Positions 1 through 8,673 of a stretch of DNA of 64,000 bases are shown in pieces (the first letter of the stretch is position 1; the number at the start of each line of letters is the position of its first letter). The stretch is from Scopulibacillus_A cellulosilyticus (GTDB lineage: Bacteria > Bacillota > Bacilli > Bacillales > Sporolactobacillaceae). The notes below the pieces were generated by a model, which was given only the letters and a program-made list of their open reading frames with translations, was not told where the DNA came from and ran no database searches. The stretch covers positions 82,564 to 146,563 of the forward strand of contig NZ_JBHTCO010000043.1 in the NCBI RefSeq assembly GCF_042665295.1, given 5' to 3'. The translations under genes and the position numbers were made by a program.

Positions 1-201
1 AGGATACTTTAAGAGACCGATTCCTCCAAAAGATCCTAAAAAGGATACAATCATAAGTCCTAAATAGAAAGCTAATAGCCACCAAACTGACTTTACTTGC
101 TGTTTAAAATTAACCTCTTGAACAGGAACCCATTTTTTAGAAAGTAAATAGAAGAAAAACATTAAGAAATAAATGATAACATCAAGGTGCTTGTATGTCA
201 C
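1..201 (-). CDS. partial hydrophobic ORF running off the left edge
   Basis: A frame opens at a GTG (201-199) and reaches base 1 without a stop. The 67 visible codons are strongly hydrophobic, with two likely membrane segments (about residues 8-21 and 40-58) separated by a polar stretch containing KQQVKS. No Shine-Dalgarno precedes the GTG, because the U-tract of the neighbouring terminator lies there. The frame is open further upstream through the terminator hairpin to a TAA. The true start may be an internal ATG (162-160), or this may be a 5'-truncated remnant. No family recognised. Confidence 0.3.
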   Translation of the reverse strand, partial: MTYKHLDVIIYFLMFFFYLLSKKWVPVQEVNFKQQVKSVWWLLAFYLGLMIVSFLGSFGGIGLLKYP

Positions 202-206
202 AAAAA

Positions 207-248
207 AAGAAAAAGATCCCCATGACTTTTCATAGGGATCTTTTTCTT
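207..248 (-). terminator. strong Rho-independent terminator of the left acyl operon
   Basis: A perfect 14-bp stem (AAGAAAAAGATCCC with GGGATCTTTTTCTT) is capped by a small inner ATGA/TCAT hairpin. On the minus strand it is followed by an almost unbroken U-tract. It lies 11 bp after the stop codon of the last reductase gene. Confidence 0.9.
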
Positions 249-258
249 AACTATTTGA

Positions 259-1047
259 TTAAAATTCACTTCCGGGCGGATAATGATTGTTAATTGTCAG
301 TCCGCCGTCTATTTTAATGACTTGTCCGGTAATAAAACATGCAGCGTCGCTTGCCAGGAACAAGGAAAGGTTAGAAACATCTTCAGGTTGTGTCAGTCTG
401 CCAAGCGGTGTTTTATAGATGACCCCTTCTTTGTATTTAGCAAATTGATCTCCGGCATAGAAAGTCAAAGAATCAGTTTCAACGACGCCTGGAGAAATAC
501 AGTTGGCCGTAATGCCTTTTGGTCCTAATTCTCTTGCAAAGTAGCGAGTAAGAGATTCGAGGGCCGCTTTTGCAGAGCCGATATTAGCGTAACGCGGCAG
601 GGCGAACTCGCTGCCCATGCTTGAACATGTAATGACACGGCCGGCGCGGTCTTCCATTAACGGCACGGAACGCTGAACTGCCTGAAGTGTACTATTAACA
701 ACAACTTGATACGTTTTTTCAATATGATAATCTTTAATATCTAAAAGATCTTTGAACGCTGTTGCTGCCGCATTGGCAATAAAGATATCGAGTGCGCCCC
801 ATTCCTTTTCAACATGATCGAACATTGCATCGATTTCTTCACGGGAATCGAGGTCTGCTTTGAAAGTAAGAGCTTGTCTTCCTAATTTACGAATGTCCTC
901 AGCTGTCGCTTCAGCCGCTTCCCCTTCTCTGCGATAATGGATGAGAATGTCGGCGCCTTCTTCTGCAAATTTAAGCGCAGTTGCTCGGCCGATACCGCGT
1001 GAGCTGCCTGTGATTAGTGCTTTTTTACCTTTTAAAGTTTCACCCAT
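259..1047 (-). CDS. FabL-like short-chain dehydrogenase/reductase (candidate cyclic enoyl-thioester reductase)
   Basis: This is a 262-residue classical SDR. It has the dinucleotide-binding TGSSRGIG at 13-20, NAAA near 92, a catalytic Ser in CSSMGS (141-146), and the active pair spaced as Tyr153-x6-Lys160. The usual SDR spacing is Tyr-x3-Lys; Tyr-x6-Lys is typical of enoyl-ACP reductases such as FabL and FabI, so double-bond reduction is more likely than 3-oxoacyl reduction. It is the last gene of the minus-strand operon, 17 bp behind the dienoyl reductase. In the proposed pathway it could saturate the last ring double bond, the role of ChcA (1-cyclohexenylcarbonyl-CoA reductase) in Streptomyces. 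The substrate is inferred from context only. Confidence 0.85.
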   Translation of the reverse strand: MGETLKGKKALITGSSRGIGRATALKFAEEGADILIHYRREGEAAEATAEDIRKLGRQALTFKADLDSREEIDAMFDHVEKEWGALDIFIANAAATAFKDLLDIKDYHIEKTYQVVVNSTLQAVQRSVPLMEDRAGRVITCSSMGSEFALPRYANIGSAKAALESLTRYFARELGPKGITANCISPGVVETDSLTFYAGDQFAKYKEGVIYKTPLGRLTQPEDVSNLSLFLASDAACFITGQVIKIDGGLTINNHYPPGSEF

Positions 1048-1063
1048 GGATTTCTCTTCCTTT

Positions 1064-3088
1064 CTAGTTATTAGTCGCTTCTACTTGAGAATTGTAGACT
1101 AGATCATATGCTTGGCGGATGGCTTTTGCTGCATTAAGCTCGCTGGCATCGAAGCTCCCGCCAATGACTTCGGTTGGCACGTGTTCTTTTAAGATGTCAA
1201 AGAGCTCTCTATCAGCGGTTTGCCCTGCACATATAATGACTTGGTCAGCCTCAATAAATTGCCTGTCCTCGTCACTTTGAACCCAAACACCCTCTTCGGT
1301 AATTTCGTGACACTCAAAGCCTTTTAATATATTAACACCTAATCTTCTGAGCTCGGAAAGGAGAACCCAACGTGTCGTTGGCCCTACGCCCTTTGCGGCT
1401 CTTTTTGATCTGGAGATAATTGTCACATCAACACGGCGGGGCGATTCAACTTTTACTCCGTATTCACCGAAAAAGTTCTTAACATCAGCCGGCATATCGT
1501 TGGCTTGGGCAATAAGATGAGCAAGGTCACAGCCGATGCCCCCGCCGCCGACAATCGCGATTCTTTTACCTAAGGGGATTTTACCGGATAAAATGTCCGA
1601 ATAATTGGCGACATGCGGGAGATTGGCGCCTTTAAGATGCTCAGGAATATATGGCTTGACGCCTGTCGCTATAATGACCTTATCATAGACTTTTAATTCC
1701 TCAATAGTAGGCTTAGTTGATAGTTTTACTATAACATTTAAACGTTCAAGTGACGTTCGATAAAATCTGATCGTCTCAAGAAACTTGTCCTTACCCGGTA
1801 TTTGCGATGCCAGAAGAAAATGACCGCCTAATTGATCTTTTGCTTCAAAAAGTGTGACTTGACCGCCTTGTTCGGCAGCCGCTTTGGCAGCTGCAAGGCC
1901 CGCAACACCGCCGCCGACAACGGCAATTTTACGTTCTTTTTGATTTTTATCCTTACTTTTAAGGCTCCACTCCCATTCGTGACCTGTCCGCGGGTTCACA
2001 AGACAGCCGACCGGCAGGAGAGGGTTTCCTAATGTATGATCAAGACATTCTTGGTTGCAGGAAATGCACATATTTAACCCTTCGCGATCGCCTATTTTCG
2101 CTTTTAACGCAAATGATTCATCGGCGAGCCAAGGTCTTGCCGGGGCGACAAAGTCCATCAGCTGCTGCTTCAGCATATCTTCAGCAACCTCAGGTGTATG
2201 AATGCGATTGGCTCCGATAACAGGAACATCAACTGCTTGACGGATGTCAGATACAACATGAGAAAAGGCTCCGGCCGGAACAGTGGCTGCAACAGTTGGA
2301 ATCCGTGACTCATGCCAGCCGACGCCTACATTAAGAGCATCGACACCGTACTTGACCAGTTGCTTTGCAAACTCAACAGTCTCCTCACGTGTTGTACTGC
2401 CCTCCATATAATCGTCGCCCGACATCCGGTAAATAACAGGGTAATCAGAGCCAGCCCTTTCACGAATTCCAGAGACGATTTCGAGAGGAAGCCGCATCCT
2501 TTTATTAAAATCGCCGCCATAATCATCTGACCGTTGATTAGTCAACGGCGAGAGGAACTGATTAAGCAAATAGCCTTCAGACCCCATCATTTCAACAGCA
2601 TCAAAGCCAGCTGATTTAGCGAATACTGCCCCTTCAATAAAAGCATCCCTGATTTCCTGAATGCCTTTTACTGAAAGTTCAATAGGCGTTTCTTTTGTCA
2701 CTTTTGACATTACCGGGCTTGGCGCAACTGGGGCAAGACCGGTTTCAGAGCTTTTGGCGTAGCGGCCGTTATGCTGCAATTGCAAAGCAATTTTACCGCC
2801 TGCCTGATGGACAGCTTCTGCAAGTTCCTGAAGCTGAGCACGGTGATCTTGTTCTGTTAAACAAAACATATGATCTCCGCCTCCCTCAGGAAGAACGGCA
2901 ACACCGCCTGTAATGATAAGAGCGGCGCCGCCTTTAGCTCTCTCACTGTAAAAAGCTTTAAGCTGATTCAGCTGCTTCCTGTCACTTTCAATTCCAAGGT
3001 GCATTGACCCCATAAGTATCCGGTGGTCCAATTCTAAAGAACCGATTGATCCTTTTTCAAAAAGTAATGAAGCGGTCATATCATTCAC
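1064..3088 (-). CDS. 2,4-dienoyl-CoA reductase-type FMN/FAD/4Fe-4S oxidoreductase
   Basis: This 674-residue protein has the FadH/old-yellow-enzyme layout. An FMN TIM barrel spans about residues 1-340. A cysteine cluster C-x2-C-x3-C with a fourth Cys further on (starting CISCNQEC) follows. Then come an FAD Rossmann motif (VVGGGVAGLAAA, about 393) and an NAD(P)-binding motif (VGGGGIGCDLA, about 515). FadH enzymes reduce conjugated dienoyl-CoA thioesters with NADPH. In this operon a conjugated ring dienoyl thioester made from shikimate is the likely substrate. The ATG overlaps the stop of the upstream acyl-CoA dehydrogenase by 4 bp, indicating translational coupling. Family assignment is firm; the substrate is inferred. 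Confidence 0.9.
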   Translation of the reverse strand: MNDMTASLLFEKGSIGSLELDHRILMGSMHLGIESDRKQLNQLKAFYSERAKGGAALIITGGVAVLPEGGGDHMFCLTEQDHRAQLQELAEAVHQAGGKIALQLQHNGRYAKSSETGLAPVAPSPVMSKVTKETPIELSVKGIQEIRDAFIEGAVFAKSAGFDAVEMMGSEGYLLNQFLSPLTNQRSDDYGGDFNKRMRLPLEIVSGIRERAGSDYPVIYRMSGDDYMEGSTTREETVEFAKQLVKYGVDALNVGVGWHESRIPTVAATVPAGAFSHVVSDIRQAVDVPVIGANRIHTPEVAEDMLKQQLMDFVAPARPWLADESFALKAKIGDREGLNMCISCNQECLDHTLGNPLLPVGCLVNPRTGHEWEWSLKSKDKNQKERKIAVVGGGVAGLAAAKAAAEQGGQVTLFEAKDQLGGHFLLASQIPGKDKFLETIRFYRTSLERLNVIVKLSTKPTIEELKVYDKVIIATGVKPYIPEHLKGANLPHVANYSDILSGKIPLGKRIAIVGGGGIGCDLAHLIAQANDMPADVKNFFGEYGVKVESPRRVDVTIISRSKRAAKGVGPTTRWVLLSELRRLGVNILKGFECHEITEEGVWVQSDEDRQFIEADQVIICAGQTADRELFDILKEHVPTEVIGGSFDASELNAAKAIRQAYDLVYNSQVEATNN

Positions 3089-4218
3089 CCTTTATTTAAA
3101 AAATGTTTAGCGATGACCACTTTTTGTGTTTCTGCAGTGCCTTCTTCAAACCATTGCATACGGGCATCACGATATATTCTTTCTATTTCGCTGCCTTTGA
3201 AGTAGCCGATGCCTCCAAAAACCCGCAAAGCTTTATCGGTGACTCTTTTCAGCATTTCAACACTGTAGAATTTCGCCATAGAGGCTTGTGCCGGAACCAG
3301 CGCCTCTTGATCCTGGAGCTGGCCGGCATTTTTGCATAAAAGTCGGGCAGCTTCGATATCTGTTGCCATTTCAGCAATGTGGGATTGAATAAGCTGCCGC
3401 TTGCTTAACGGCTTGCCGAATGTCACGCGTTCGTTGGCTCTGTCAATTGCAAGATCCAGAGCGCGCTGGGCAAGACCGACACATGTCATCGCAACAGAAA
3501 TACGGCTTGGATCTAAAAAGCCACTCAAGGCGGCAATTAAACCTTGCCCTGGTTCACCAAGCAGGTTTTCAGCAGGTACACGAGCGTCTTTTAAGATCAA
3601 ATGAGCGTGCCCTGTCCCTGTTTGCCCCATGGTAGGCGGCATTAATTTAATTTCTAATCCAGGAGTATCCCTTGGCACCATCAAGGCAAGCGTACCGTCA
3701 TATCCTGTTGTCTCCTCTAAGCGTGCAAAAAGCAAAAAGTAATCGGCAATATCGCCGAAAGAAATCATCCACTTTTCGCCGTTGACAAGATAGTCAGAAC
3801 CCTCTTTGCGGACAGTTGTTTTCATATCGGCGCCAGAACCGCTGTTAGGCTCTGTTAAGGTAAAGGTTGCTAAAATGTCGCCTGCAATTAGAGGTTTAAG
3901 AAACCGTTCTTTCTGTTCATCATTTACAATCGGCAAGAACGGCCGCCAAATACCGTTGCTGACATGTACGATTACCCTGATTGAACCGTGCGACTCGGCA
4001 AAGAGCTCAATAATCTCCAGGTATTTAGAAAAAGAAAGACCGCGGCCGCCTAATGATTCCGGGGCTGTTAAATTCAAATACCCCCGTTCTCTTAATTCAT
4101 CCCAAACCTCTTTCCCGCATTCGCCGGTTTCCTCTATTTTGTTGGAAATTTCCCGAAGAGGACCATTAACATATTCTTTTACATCCGCTTTTAATTGTTG
4201 AAACGCTTTGTCGTCCAT
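3085..4218 (-). CDS. acyl-CoA dehydrogenase family protein (first copy)
   Basis: This 377-residue flavoprotein has the normal family length. It has the FAD/substrate signature FTLTEPNSGSGAD near 137-149, an FGGIGY segment near 335, and the C-terminal WFEEGTAE whose Glu corresponds to the catalytic base of the family. Such enzymes oxidise or, run in reverse, reduce the alpha-beta bond of acyl-CoA thioesters. It lies between the ligase (27 bp upstream) and the dienoyl reductase (4-bp overlap). It resembles the second copy at 8674-9894, so two ring redox steps may each have a dedicated enzyme. Which step each performs cannot be told from sequence. Confidence 0.88.
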   Translation of the reverse strand: MDDKAFQQLKADVKEYVNGPLREISNKIEETGECGKEVWDELRERGYLNLTAPESLGGRGLSFSKYLEIIELFAESHGSIRVIVHVSNGIWRPFLPIVNDEQKERFLKPLIAGDILATFTLTEPNSGSGADMKTTVRKEGSDYLVNGEKWMISFGDIADYFLLFARLEETTGYDGTLALMVPRDTPGLEIKLMPPTMGQTGTGHAHLILKDARVPAENLLGEPGQGLIAALSGFLDPSRISVAMTCVGLAQRALDLAIDRANERVTFGKPLSKRQLIQSHIAEMATDIEAARLLCKNAGQLQDQEALVPAQASMAKFYSVEMLKRVTDKALRVFGGIGYFKGSEIERIYRDARMQWFEEGTAETQKVVIAKHFLNKG

Positions 4219-4245
4219 GAATATCCCCCTACTTTAATTTGGGCA

Positions 4246-5832
4246 TTAGCTTTTGACTTGAAGCTTTTCTGTAATCATTTGTCTTAAAACATATTTTTGT
4301 ACCTTTCCGGTAATCGTCCGCGGAAGTTCATCAATTAATTCAAGGTGTTCCGGCCAATAGATTTTGGCAACGTTCTTAGAATCCAGATAAGAAGTAATGT
4401 CTTCCAACGAAAAATCCATTTGTTCCTTAAGCGTTACATAAGCACAAATCCGCTCGCCCAGACGTGGATCAGGCATTCCGACAATTGCTACGTCTTTAAT
4501 GTTTTCATGCTGGTATAATAAGTTTTCAATTTCAACAACAGGGATTTTTTCACCGCCGCGGTTAACGATATCCTTGACGCGGCCTGTAATATTTAAATAG
4601 CCGTCCTCATCCATGGTAGCTAAGTCGCCTGTAATAAAGAACCCGTTTTCATCAATTGAATCTTCATACCAGTCGTGGTGGCCTAAGTAAGTTTTGAACA
4701 TCGCCGGTGTTTTGACACGGTACATTCCTTCTACGCCAGGAGCAACCTCGTTACCTTCATCATCGGTAATCTTCATTTCCATGCCTTCTATAACCTGCCC
4801 GTCAGTTCCCCAAACTCTTTCATCATTACTAAATGGTGAATTAACACTGACGAGACATGTTTCAGTTGATCCCCAGCCGCCAACAACTTTGCACTCTAAT
4901 GCAGCAGTTGCGTCATAAGCAAGTTGTCTCGGGACAGCAGCACCTGTTGCAACAAAAATTTTCAATCCTTTTGGCGGATTGGCATCACGGGAAATATCCG
5001 CAAGAAACGGCATCGCCGCTTGGACAAAGGTTGAACCATGTTCCTCAATCGCCAGACGTGCTGTTTCAACACTCCATTTTGCTTGCACAACTTGTTTGGC
5101 GCCTAGATTAAAAGCCACAATCATACCGTATAAAAAGCCTGTTTGGTGAGCGATTGGCGATGGAACCCAAATCGTGTCTTCTTCTGTTAATCTTAGTGCT
5201 TTTCTATGAGCTTCAACTGCAAAGCTCAATGAACCATGCGTTTGAACAACACCTTTAGGTTCGCCGGTTGTACCTGAGGTAAAGAGCAGCTGTGCATTAG
5301 TTTCTGAATTCGGTGAGCGTCTGTTAATTTCCTCTAAATCGGGAACACTCGACGCAAGGCCGCCTAAGCAATGTTGCAAATCATGCGGATCCCTGGATTT
5401 GATCACAACCTTTGATTCCAGACAAGGAAGTTCAGCTGCAATTCGATCAACCATCGGTTCGTATTGATAATTACGATACTCCTCAGGGAAAATCAAAATT
5501 TTACTTTTTGATTTCTTCATAATAAAAGATACTTCATGATCACGAAGCGCTGGTAAAATAGGGCAGGCAGTTGCGCCTACTTTCCAAATCGCAAGCGTAG
5601 CAACAACAAATTCCCACCAATTTGGCAAAATGTAAGCAACAAATTCCCCTTGTTTTATCCCTTTATCAATAAGGCCTTGAGCCATACGATTGGCTAAATT
5701 CTCCATCTCGCCGTAATTTAATTCAATCGCGCTGGAAAGACTGAGATCAACAATGGCTTCTTTCCCCGGATCAACCTTCTTTAGATTGTCTAAAAATAAT
5801 GTTTGATTTTCCAGATCGTATTGTTTTACCAT
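4246..5832 (-). CDS. AMP-forming acyl-CoA ligase, cyclohexanecarboxylate-ligase-like
   Basis: This 528-residue ANL-superfamily adenylating enzyme has the P-loop-like LLFTSGTTGEPKG, the substrate-pocket motif PIAHQTGF, GWGSTETC, the hinge GRVKDIVNRGGEKI, and the C-terminal catalytic lysine in RTITGKVQK. The family activates a carboxylic acid as an acyl-AMP and transfers it to CoA or a carrier thiol. Its start overlaps the end of the upstream AroA-like gene by 7 bp, so the two are made together. This suggests that the product of the AroA-like step is the acid activated here. The acceptor, CoA or the dedicated ACP, is not decided by sequence. Confidence 0.88.
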   Translation of the reverse strand: MVKQYDLENQTLFLDNLKKVDPGKEAIVDLSLSSAIELNYGEMENLANRMAQGLIDKGIKQGEFVAYILPNWWEFVVATLAIWKVGATACPILPALRDHEVSFIMKKSKSKILIFPEEYRNYQYEPMVDRIAAELPCLESKVVIKSRDPHDLQHCLGGLASSVPDLEEINRRSPNSETNAQLLFTSGTTGEPKGVVQTHGSLSFAVEAHRKALRLTEEDTIWVPSPIAHQTGFLYGMIVAFNLGAKQVVQAKWSVETARLAIEEHGSTFVQAAMPFLADISRDANPPKGLKIFVATGAAVPRQLAYDATAALECKVVGGWGSTETCLVSVNSPFSNDERVWGTDGQVIEGMEMKITDDEGNEVAPGVEGMYRVKTPAMFKTYLGHHDWYEDSIDENGFFITGDLATMDEDGYLNITGRVKDIVNRGGEKIPVVEIENLLYQHENIKDVAIVGMPDPRLGERICAYVTLKEQMDFSLEDITSYLDSKNVAKIYWPEHLELIDELPRTITGKVQKYVLRQMITEKLQVKS

Positions 5833-7160
5833 GCGGAAACAGCCTCTTTTCTTGATTTTCTTTCGCTTTTTACAATTTTCATAGATAAACCTAATTGTTT
5901 CATATGATCTAAGAATTCCGGATAAGAAATTTTATAAGCATTAGGGAAAGTTAAATCACTTACTCCCTCAGCACGCGTTGCAGCCAGTGCAAAAGCCATT
6001 TCAACACGATGATCATTGAAAGTAGAGATAGAAGCGGCTTTTAGCGACTCTACTCCTTTAATGATCATATTATCCCCGTCTTCTTTAATATTCGCTCCCA
6101 TTTTATTCAGCTGCAGCATCGCTTTGACACGATCAGACTCTTTTAATCTGCCGGGTCCGACGTTTTTTAAAACTGTTGTCCCTTTTGAAAGCGCCGCAAG
6201 GACACTCATGGCTGGAATTAAATCCGGAATATTCTTCATATCAATTTCAAGATCAGCGGTTGGGCGGATCCCATCATGTTGAATATGAATGCAGTCATTT
6301 TCATGATCAACATTAATCGGCAGACCCATTTTTTCTACGATCTCTAAAATTTTTCCCTCTGGATGGGAACCCGCTTGTGAAATGCCTTCTAATGTTAAAT
6401 TGGACGGATGAAGCGCAGCTAAAACAAGTAAAAAGGCGGCTGATGAAAGATCCGGCTCCAATGTCAGATCACAAGGCTGATATTCTTGATTAGCTGGAAC
6501 AGTCCACATCCGGCCATTTTCATGTTCAATAACTTTAATACCAAATTGGTTCAGCATTTCAATGGTTAAATTGATATAAGTTTTTTCATTTAATGGCGGA
6601 ATGGCTTCGACGACAGTGTCTTTAGAAGCAAAAGGCGCTAAAATTAATAAACCGGAAATCCATTGACTCAGCGTACCTTGAATCTTCACATGACCGCCTT
6701 CCGGCAAGCCCGGATATACAGTAACAGGTAAGCGGCCTTTATCAGACTCTAATTTGACGCCCATGTCAGATAAGGCATTAAGTAAAGGAGTCATTGGCCT
6801 TGCTTTTAGTGCTCTATGCCCATCATAAGTAGCAGGACCATTTTGAGAAAGGGAGCCAAGTCCAATTAAGAATTGGGAGGTGGTTCCAGAGCTTCCGACA
6901 CGGACAATTTCGTTTGTTGGACGATACGGATGACCTTCAACAATGTAACCATTATCTGTTTTACTTATTTTAATGCCTAAGTCCTTTAGTGAATTAAGGG
7001 AATCCTTAATATGTAAAGCCCCCGATTGGCCTGTAATACGTGTCTTTCCTTTAGCTAATGAACCGAAGATTAACGCACGATGTAAATGATATTTAGATGA
7101 CGGTACCCGGACGACACCGTTAATTTTACCTTCGTATTTTTTAACTTTTAATCTTCCCAT
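5826..7160 (-). CDS. EPSP synthase (AroA) paralogue, probably a shikimate-derived 1,4-elimination enzyme
   Basis: This 444-residue protein has the two-domain EPSP synthase fold signature. Lys23 and Arg28 match E. coli Lys22 and Arg27. ARP near 131, LSQW near 178, NIPD, RLKESDR and FNDHR are kept, so the Asp313, Lys340/Glu341/Arg344 and His385/Arg386 equivalents are present. Two substrate motifs differ. PGSK-S/T-xSNR reads PSSKYHLHR, replacing the Ser/Thr that contacts the shikimate carboxylate with Tyr, and NAGT(A/T)xR reads SSGTTSQ. It is first in an operon of ligase, dehydrogenase and reductases, not in an aromatic amino-acid operon. Shikimate-to-cyclohexanecarboxylate clusters carry such a paralogue. 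Start: GGAGG 9 nt before ATG. An ordinary AroA role is not excluded. Confidence 0.82.
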   Translation of the reverse strand: MGRLKVKKYEGKINGVVRVPSSKYHLHRALIFGSLAKGKTRITGQSGALHIKDSLNSLKDLGIKISKTDNGYIVEGHPYRPTNEIVRVGSSGTTSQFLIGLGSLSQNGPATYDGHRALKARPMTPLLNALSDMGVKLESDKGRLPVTVYPGLPEGGHVKIQGTLSQWISGLLILAPFASKDTVVEAIPPLNEKTYINLTIEMLNQFGIKVIEHENGRMWTVPANQEYQPCDLTLEPDLSSAAFLLVLAALHPSNLTLEGISQAGSHPEGKILEIVEKMGLPINVDHENDCIHIQHDGIRPTADLEIDMKNIPDLIPAMSVLAALSKGTTVLKNVGPGRLKESDRVKAMLQLNKMGANIKEDGDNMIIKGVESLKAASISTFNDHRVEMAFALAATRAEGVSDLTFPNAYKISYPEFLDHMKQLGLSMKIVKSERKSRKEAVSAW

Positions 7161-7207
7161 TGGGTAAAACCTCCATGTAAGTAGTTTTATATTTAATAAT
7201 ATGGTCC

Positions 7208-7228
7208 GTACTTATTTCTAATGAGTAC
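7208..7228. promoter_or_regulatory. 21-bp palindrome, candidate repressor operator for the left acyl operon
   Basis: Arms GTACTTATT and AATGAGTAC form a 9-bp inverted repeat with one mismatch and a 3-bp spacer (TCT). It lies 48-68 bp upstream of the AroA-like start, beside a plausible minus-strand -10 (TATTAT near 7196-7201). A repressor bound here would block the promoter. The cognate regulator is not in the window. Confidence 0.5.
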
Positions 7229-7530
7229 TTAATCTTATGAACTGGTCATAAATTTTGCCAATAAAGAAAAGCACTAGTAACAAAACTTCATAAACCACTA
7301 AAGGAAGGCTCAAAACTAAATGCTTAAAAAATTTGTATAAAGTTAAAAGATAGCTAGATTCCAAATTAAGGGAATAAAAATTACTTCTGTAATTAAAATA
7401 TAATATCGATAAACACAGTGTCAAAAACTTTGATTATAAATATTTAAAATAATAGCAAATTTGTCCCCTATTTAGCGATAAGGAAAACTTGTCTGTTGCC
7501 AAGATATACTTTTTTGATAGTACAAAACCA

Positions 7531-7558
7531 AAGTGGGCTTAGCACCCACTTCTTTTTT
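7531..7558 (+). terminator. hairpin with U-tract, best read on the plus strand
   Basis: Stem AAGTGGG/CCCACTT with loop CTTAGCA is followed on the plus strand by TCTTTTTT. The flanking genes are all on the minus strand, where the U-tract is weak (TTTGGTTTTG). It may act in both directions after the alcohol dehydrogenase gene, or end an unrecognised plus-strand transcript. Confidence 0.55.
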
Positions 7559-7628
7559 AATTTGGGAACATAACCTAACTCTAATAACTCAAAAAAAATT
7601 TTATTAAACCTGGCATAGCGGTAAAGTG

Positions 7629-8669
7629 TTATCTTGTTTGATCATTTGGTTTAATGATCCACCTCCCTGAAGAAGCACGGTCATCAGCAAAGGCTTGATT
7701 AACATTTTGAAGTTGAAGTGTTCCTGCAATAAGCTTAGTTGGATCAAGCTGCCCCGAATCGGTTAAGTCCATGAGCTTACGAACATCATTAATCATAGAT
7801 CCGAAACTTGCGATGATACGAATTCCGCGGCGGACAGTTTTGGCAATCGGAATAGAAGCTGTATCCTCTGACATACCAATAATCGTTACTGTGCCCCCAG
7901 GCCTTACAACGTCAAACGCCATGGCAGCAGTCTCTTTATTTGCGACCGTATCAATGACGACATCTACCCCGCCTGCTCCTGACCATCGGCGAATTTTTCT
8001 CGCCGTACTTCTTGCGCCATCTTGTGTAGAAACACACATCTGTGCACCATATTTTTCAGCAGCTTTCACACCTGAAACGCGGCGAGTGACTGCGCCTAAT
8101 TGGCCAGCCTCAAAAATCTTAGCCAACTGAAGTGTTGCAAGACCAAGTCCGCCGGTACCAATTACTAGAACCGTTCCGCCAGCCTGAATATCTGAAAGAC
8201 TCATAGCATGATATGGCGTTGCAAAGGCATCCACTAATAATGCAGCTGCAGCGCTTGAGCAGCGTTTAGACATTCGGATCAACTGGCCAGCCGGAACAAT
8301 AACCTCTTCCGCAAACCCTCCCGGCAAATGGTAACCGATACACTTTTGCCTTATACAAAGATTTGGCTGATTGTTCTTACAAGGCGAACACGTTCCGCAG
8401 GAGATAAATGGATAAACGACAACTTGATCTCCTGCTTGCCAGTCATCCGCATGTTCACCTGTTTCAACAACCGTTCCCGAAATTTCATGCCCCATGATTA
8501 ATGGGAATACAGTTCCCGCCGGTACAGATTCACCCTTTAAAACTTGGCGGTCACTGCCGCAAACGCCGCATGCATCGACCCGAAGACGGACTTCACCTTT
8601 ATTTAAAGGCTGACGGTCTGCTTCAACAATAGAAAAGCCTGATTCCGGTGTGAATTGGGCAGCTAGCAT
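7629..8669 (-). CDS. zinc-dependent medium-chain alcohol dehydrogenase
   Basis: This 346-residue MDR-family enzyme has the catalytic-zinc Cys in ACGVCGSD, GHE (GHEISGTVVE), four structural-zinc cysteines (CGTCSPCKNNQPNLC), and the NAD(P) motif GTGGLGLA. It would oxidise or reduce a hydroxyl or keto group. In a shikimate-derived pathway, ring hydroxyl oxidation before dehydration is a plausible role. The start chosen is ATG at 8669: AAGGAA lies 8 nt upstream, and this leaves a 4-bp gap after the previous stop. A longer frame to 8708 would overlap the dehydrogenase gene by 35 bp. Last gene of the right operon. Confidence 0.87.
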   Translation of the reverse strand: MLAAQFTPESGFSIVEADRQPLNKGEVRLRVDACGVCGSDRQVLKGESVPAGTVFPLIMGHEISGTVVETGEHADDWQAGDQVVVYPFISCGTCSPCKNNQPNLCIRQKCIGYHLPGGFAEEVIVPAGQLIRMSKRCSSAAAALLVDAFATPYHAMSLSDIQAGGTVLVIGTGGLGLATLQLAKIFEAGQLGAVTRRVSGVKAAEKYGAQMCVSTQDGARSTARKIRRWSGAGGVDVVIDTVANKETAAMAFDVVRPGGTVTIIGMSEDTASIPIAKTVRRGIRIIASFGSMINDVRKLMDLTDSGQLDPTKLIAGTLQLQNVNQAFADDRASSGRWIIKPNDQTR

Positions 8670-8673
8670 CTTA

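Larger units (their letters stand above)
7161..7628. other. intergenic region between the two acyl operons
   Basis: This AT-rich stretch separates the AroA-like gene from the alcohol dehydrogenase. It holds the promoter side of the left operon with a palindrome at 7208-7228, and a terminator-like hairpin at 7531-7558. A 68-codon minus-strand frame at 7218-7424 has no ribosome site and odd composition and is not called as a gene. Confidence 0.6.

Noticed and set aside
7218..7424. 68-codon minus-strand frame in the gap between the acyl operons
   Set aside because: No ribosome site, Leu/Tyr/Phe-rich composition expected of AT-rich DNA, and it overlaps the operator-like palindrome.
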